From Rhodobacteraceae bacterium UBA3087 (GTDB lineage Bacteria; Pseudomonadota; Alphaproteobacteria; Rhodobacterales; Rhodobacteraceae), in assembly GCA_002367285.1 (NCBI GenBank), contig DFBF01000183.1, forward strand, positions 473-9,676: 9,204 nt of DNA, read 5' to 3'. The position numbers and the translations under genes were made by a program. The notes beneath the pieces were generated by a model. It searched no databases and had not been told where the DNA came from. It worked only from the letters and a program-made list of their open reading frames with translations. Each line of letters opens with the position of its first letter. Within the stretch, counting starts at the first letter, position 1. Below are positions 5,886-9,204 of this stretch, one piece after another.

Positions 5886-8620
5886 CTGGGGCCGTCGTTG
5901 CATCTTTGACGGGTGTGACACATCGCTATGGCAAGCGACTGGCGCTTGATGCGGTGGACCTGGATATTCCGGCGGGCTGTATGGCGGGGTTGATCGGCCC
6001 TGATGGGGTTGGAAAGTCAACGCTGCTGGGCCTTGTGTCGGGGGTGCGTCGGTTGCAATCGGGCACGCTTCGGGTGCTGGATGCCGACCTGACACAGCGC
6101 GCGGTGCGGCGCGCGGTGTCGCCGCGCATTGCCTATATGCCGCAGGGACTGGGCCGAAATCTCTATCCCACGCTGAGTGTAAACGAGAACATCGACTTCT
6201 TTGGCCGTCTCTTTGGTCAGACCGCCGCCGAGCGCCGAATTCGCATCACCGAATTGCTGGAGGCAACCGGGCTTGCGCCCTTTCGCGAGCGGCCCGCAGG
6301 CAAGCTTTCGGGCGGAATGAAGCAAAAGCTGGGCCTGTGTTGCGCGCTGATCCATGACCCTGACCTTTTGATTTTGGATGAACCGACAACCGGGGTGGAT
6401 CCCTTGTCACGGCGCCAGTTTTGGGAGTTGATCGCGGTAATCCGCGCGCGCCGCCCAGGAATGAGCGTGCTTGTTGCAACCGCCTATATGGAGGAAGCCG
6501 ACCGTTTCGATTGGCTGGTAGCGATGGATGACGGCAAGGTGATTGCACAGGGAAAACCCGCCGACATCTGTGCCCAAGTGGGTCAGGTCGAGTTGGAAGA
6601 GGCATTTATTGCCCTGCTGCCCGAAGAAAAACGCATGGGCCACAGCGCCGTGCACTTGCCGCCCCGCTTGGTCGATCCGGACGAGACACCCGCCATTTCC
6701 GCCACCAGCCTGACCCGGCGATTTGGCGACTTTACCGCTGTGGACAATGTCAGCTTTGAGATTGCCAAGGGCGAAATTTTTGGCTTTCTTGGGTCCAACG
6801 GTTGCGGCAAATCGACAACAATGAAGATGCTGACCGGGTTGCTCGAGGCAAGCGAAGGGGCAAGCCGGTTGTTCGGCACACCGCTGAATGCTGGCGACAT
6901 GGAGACACGGCGCCATGTCGGCTATATGTCCCAGAGCTTTTCGCTCTATTCTGAACTGACGGTGCGGCAAAACCTGCTGCTCCATGCCCGATTGTTCCAT
7001 GTGCCACACGCCGAGATCGCGGCGCGGATCGAAGAAATGCTGACCCGGTTCGATCTGCGCGACGAGGCCGATGATTACTCGGACCGGCTGCCGCTGGGCA
7101 TCCGCCAGCGGTTGCAGCTGGCGGTTGCGGTGATCCACCGGCCCGCCGTGCTGATCCTGGACGAACCGACCTCGGGCGTTGATCCCATTGCGCGCGATGC
7201 CTTCTGGCAGGTGCTGATCGACCTGTCGCGCAAGGATGGGGTGACAATTTTCATCTCGACTCATTTCATGAATGAAGCCCTGAGATGCGACCGCATATCG
7301 CTGATGCACGCGGGCAAGGTTCTGGCCGTAGGCACCCCAAGCGCATTGGTAGAAAGCCGACAGGCGGACACGCTTGAGGCGGCCTTTATCGCTTATCTGG
7401 AGGACGCCGTAGACCCGGATCTTACCACGGGACAGCGACCGGACACGCAGATCACAGCGCCGCCGGTTCACGCGCCCGCCTGGATGGCGCACCGCGCGGT
7501 GCCGGGTCTTGGGCGACTATGGGCCTATGCAAGGCGCGAGACGGTGGAGCTGTTGCGTGACCGTATCCGGCTGTTTTTTGCCCTCGCGGGGCCAGTTTTC
7601 CTGATGTTGGTCATCGGGTTTTCCATTTCTTTCGATGTCGACGGGCTGCGCTATGCGGTGTTTGATCAGGACAAAACGCCCGATAGTCGGCTTCTTGCGG
7701 AACAGTTTGGGTCGGTCCGCTATTTCGAAGAGCGTGACGAGATAGCGAGCGCAGCAGAAATGAACCGACGTTTCATCAATGGTGAATTGACCATCGCCAT
7801 CGAGATCCCATCCGGTTTTGGCCGCGATCTTACAGCCGGGCGGCAACCTGAGCTTTCGGTCTGGATCAGCGGATCAATGCCGTTCCGCGCCGAAACGGCG
7901 CAGGGCTATATTGGCGGGCTCGCCGCCAGCTATGGCGCGATTTATGCCAAGGAGCACGGGTTGCCAGCAACGCAGCCCCTGGGCTTTGAGGTCCGGTTCC
8001 TGTTCAATCAGGCGTTCAAAAGCGCCTATGCGCTGGTGCCAAGCATCCTGATGTTGATCCTGATGCTGATCCCGGCGATCAATGCGACCATCGGCGTGGT
8101 GCGCGAAAAGGAAACCGGCTCGATCGCCAATTTCCAATCGACACCGGTGACCAAACTGGAATTCCTGCTGGGCAAGCAGCTGCCTTATGCTGCGGTTGGC
8201 CTGATTAGCGCCCTGATGCTCTTTGCACTTGGTATTTTCGTCTTTCAGGTTCCGTTCAAGGGGTCGCTTTCGGCCTTCGCCGTCGGAACCGTGGTCTTTG
8301 TGATGGTTTCTACCGCCTTTGGTCTGGTCTTTTCGTCCTTTACCCGAACCCAGGTCGCGGCCGTTTTCGCCACTGCGATCTTCTCGTCTATCCCGGCGAT
8401 CAACTTTTCCGGGCTGCTGGTGCCGGTGTCGTCGCTTGACGGGGTCTCGCAGGTGGTTGGACTTTCCTTTGCACCGGCCTGGTATCAACCGATTGCCATG
8501 GGCAGTTTCACCAAGGCGCACGGTTGGGCCGATCTTGGGCCGAATATCGCGGCACTTGTCGGGTTCTTCATCGCCTATATGGCCATCAGCGTGCTCGCGC
8601 TGCGCAAACAGGAGGCCTGA
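5882..8620 (+). CDS. rbbA: RbbA/YhiH-like ABC exporter: two ATPase domains fused to an ABC-2 permease
   Basis: At 912 residues it matches E. coli RbbA (about 911) in length and build. NBD1 has Walker A GPDGVGKST (39-47), Q-loop MPQG (86-89), signature LSGGMKQ (142-148) and Walker B LLILDEP (162-168), but alanine (A201, in VATAYMEEA) in place of the switch histidine. NBD2 has Walker A GSNGCGKST (304-312), Q-loop MSQS (349-352), a degenerate signature LPLGIRQ (403-409), Walker B LILDEPTSG and switch histidine H461. The permease begins at about 540, with one helix near 565-585, an extracytoplasmic domain to about 715, then five helices (about 717-740, 767-788, 796-819, 825-849, 889-908). The cytoplasmic REKETG motif is at 741-746. 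It should work with the preceding adaptor and the following permease to export an unknown substrate. In E. coli the homologue was reported as a ribosome-associated ATPase. No in-frame lesion is visible. Confidence 0.93.
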   Translation: MTGAVVASLTGVTHRYGKRLALDAVDLDIPAGCMAGLIGPDGVGKSTLLGLVSGVRRLQSGTLRVLDADLTQRAVRRAVSPRIAYMPQGLGRNLYPTLSVNENIDFFGRLFGQTAAERRIRITELLEATGLAPFRERPAGKLSGGMKQKLGLCCALIHDPDLLILDEPTTGVDPLSRRQFWELIAVIRARRPGMSVLVATAYMEEADRFDWLVAMDDGKVIAQGKPADICAQVGQVELEEAFIALLPEEKRMGHSAVHLPPRLVDPDETPAISATSLTRRFGDFTAVDNVSFEIAKGEIFGFLGSNGCGKSTTMKMLTGLLEASEGASRLFGTPLNAGDMETRRHVGYMSQSFSLYSELTVRQNLLLHARLFHVPHAEIAARIEEMLTRFDLRDEADDYSDRLPLGIRQRLQLAVAVIHRPAVLILDEPTSGVDPIARDAFWQVLIDLSRKDGVTIFISTHFMNEALRCDRISLMHAGKVLAVGTPSALVESRQADTLEAAFIAYLEDAVDPDLTTGQRPDTQITAPPVHAPAWMAHRAVPGLGRLWAYARRETVELLRDRIRLFFALAGPVFLMLVIGFSISFDVDGLRYAVFDQDKTPDSRLLAEQFGSVRYFEERDEIASAAEMNRRFINGELTIAIEIPSGFGRDLTAGRQPELSVWISGSMPFRAETAQGYIGGLAASYGAIYAKEHGLPATQPLGFEVRFLFNQAFKSAYALVPSILMLILMLIPAINATIGVVREKETGSIANFQSTPVTKLEFLLGKQLPYAAVGLISALMLFALGIFVFQVPFKGSLSAFAVGTVVFVMVSTAFGLVFSSFTRTQVAAVFATAIFSSIPAINFSGLLVPVSSLDGVSQVVGLSFAPAWYQPIAMGSFTKAHGWADLGPNIAALVGFFIAYMAISVLALRKQEA

Positions 8621-8623
8621 TTG

Positions 8624-9204
8624 ATGCGCCGTGCGCTACTCAACACCCTGCGGTTGACAGGCAAGGAACTGCGCAGCATTCGCGCCGATCCGATCATGAT
8701 TATCCTGATCGTCTTTGTCTTCGTCATCGCCATTCCCGTTGTATCCAAGTCCATTTCGACAGAGATTCGCGATGTCGCGGTCGCCGTGGTAGACGAGGAT
8801 CATTCGACCCTGTCCCGAAGGATGACGGATGCGATCCAACCGCCCTTGTTCCTTCCGGCCCAGCAGATCGGCCCGGAGGAGGCGAATGACGCGCTGAACA
8901 AAGGTCGTGTTGTCCTCGTGGCTGTTTTCCCGCCCGGGCTCGAGGCCGATCTGCGTGCAGGCCGCGACGCGACGGTGCAGATCCTTGTTGATGCTACGTC
9001 GGTTGCCCATGCGGGCAACGGCGCGGCCTATCTTCAACAGGTTCTGTCGCAAGAGGCCGCCAAGGCGCTGTCCGGCAATGGTGGCAGCGCGGCAGGGTTG
9101 GCCGATCTGGTGTTTCGCACCCGGTTCAATCCGAACCTGTCAGGGATCTGGTTCGCCTCTGTCACCCAGTTGATGAATAATATCACCATCCTCACGGTCA
9201 TTCT
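8624..9204 (+). CDS. ABC-2 type permease subunit (YhhJ-like), N-terminal half; runs off the window
   Basis: ATG 8624 stands three bases after the rbbA-like stop, with a full AGGAGG at 8610-8615 eight bases upstream. The frame is open to the window edge (193 codons plus two bases), about half of the usual 370-380 residues. It starts with an amphipathic stretch containing GKELRSIRADP (13-23), followed by a membrane helix at about 23-42. An extracytoplasmic domain comes next, with VAVVDEDHS (53-61) and the ALNKGR..LVAVFPPGLEADL block (90-110). The family sequence RTRFNPNLSGIW (165-176) leads into a second helix starting near 180 (QLMNNITILTVI). This order matches YhhJ and other ABC-2 permeases, which pair with the permease half of RbbA to form the export path. 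The C-terminal helices lie beyond the window. Confidence 0.9.
   Translation, partial: MRRALLNTLRLTGKELRSIRADPIMIILIVFVFVIAIPVVSKSISTEIRDVAVAVVDEDHSTLSRRMTDAIQPPLFLPAQQIGPEEANDALNKGRVVLVAVFPPGLEADLRAGRDATVQILVDATSVAHAGNGAAYLQQVLSQEAAKALSGNGGSAAGLADLVFRTRFNPNLSGIWFASVTQLMNNITILTVI

Noticed and set aside
6407..7492. Long open frame on the minus strand (361 codons)
   Set aside because: It lies wholly inside the rbbA-like gene, whose Walker, signature and Q-loop motifs on the plus strand are decisive. It is a shadow frame of GC-rich coding DNA.
7571..7576. T-rich run within the rbbA-like gene as another frameshift site
   Set aside because: The frame and the protein continue without disruption across it.

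Overview
The window is about 60% GC by eye and its genes are tightly packed, all on the plus strand. The gene types (a TRAP transporter end, a UbiB-like kinase, a Crp/Fnr-type regulator, an HlyD/RbbA/YhhJ exporter) and the codon choice fit an alphaproteobacterium, most likely Rhodobacterales. That assignment is an inference: there is no rRNA or other marker gene here. I found no tRNA, rRNA, CRISPR array, insertion sequence, attachment site or replication origin.

Layout. (1) 1-109 is the last 35 codons of a gene that reads like a TRAP transporter large permease (DctM). (2) 145-1140 is a metallo-beta-lactamase-fold hydrolase gene. It is split by one in-frame TAA at 403-405, with homology continuing in the same frame on both sides. 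(3) 1141-1354 is a non-coding leader. (4) 1355-2032 and 2032-3705 overlap by one base. They encode an alanine-rich helical protein and a membrane-anchored UbiB/ABC1-type atypical kinase. (5) 3792-4485 is the remnant of a Crp/Fnr-type regulator. It has a frameshift in a run of eight T and has lost its helix-turn-helix. (6) 4358-4753 encodes a small helical protein with an odd tail that contains a strong hairpin. (7) 4836-9204 encodes a periplasmic adaptor (HlyD/YhiI-like), a double-ATPase/permease fusion (RbbA/YhiH-like, 912 residues) and the first half of a second permease (YhhJ-like) that runs off the window.

How the genes may work together. The last three genes form a standard HlyD-RbbA-YhhJ ABC-2 exporter operon with its own likely promoter, a TATAAT inside a 12-bp palindrome at 4791-4802. 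The helical protein and the ABC1 kinase are translationally coupled and probably act together at the membrane. No ubiquinone-synthesis gene is visible nearby, so the kinase is probably a paralogue of the housekeeping UbiB. The Crp/Fnr remnant and the truncated-looking small gene between the two operons suggest local gene decay. The long intact reading frames on either side argue against general sequence error.

I did not find a clearly new system. The items most worth a second look are the three closely spaced gene lesions, the asymmetric ATP sites of the RbbA-like protein, and the pairing of an ABC1 kinase with uncharacterised helical proteins.
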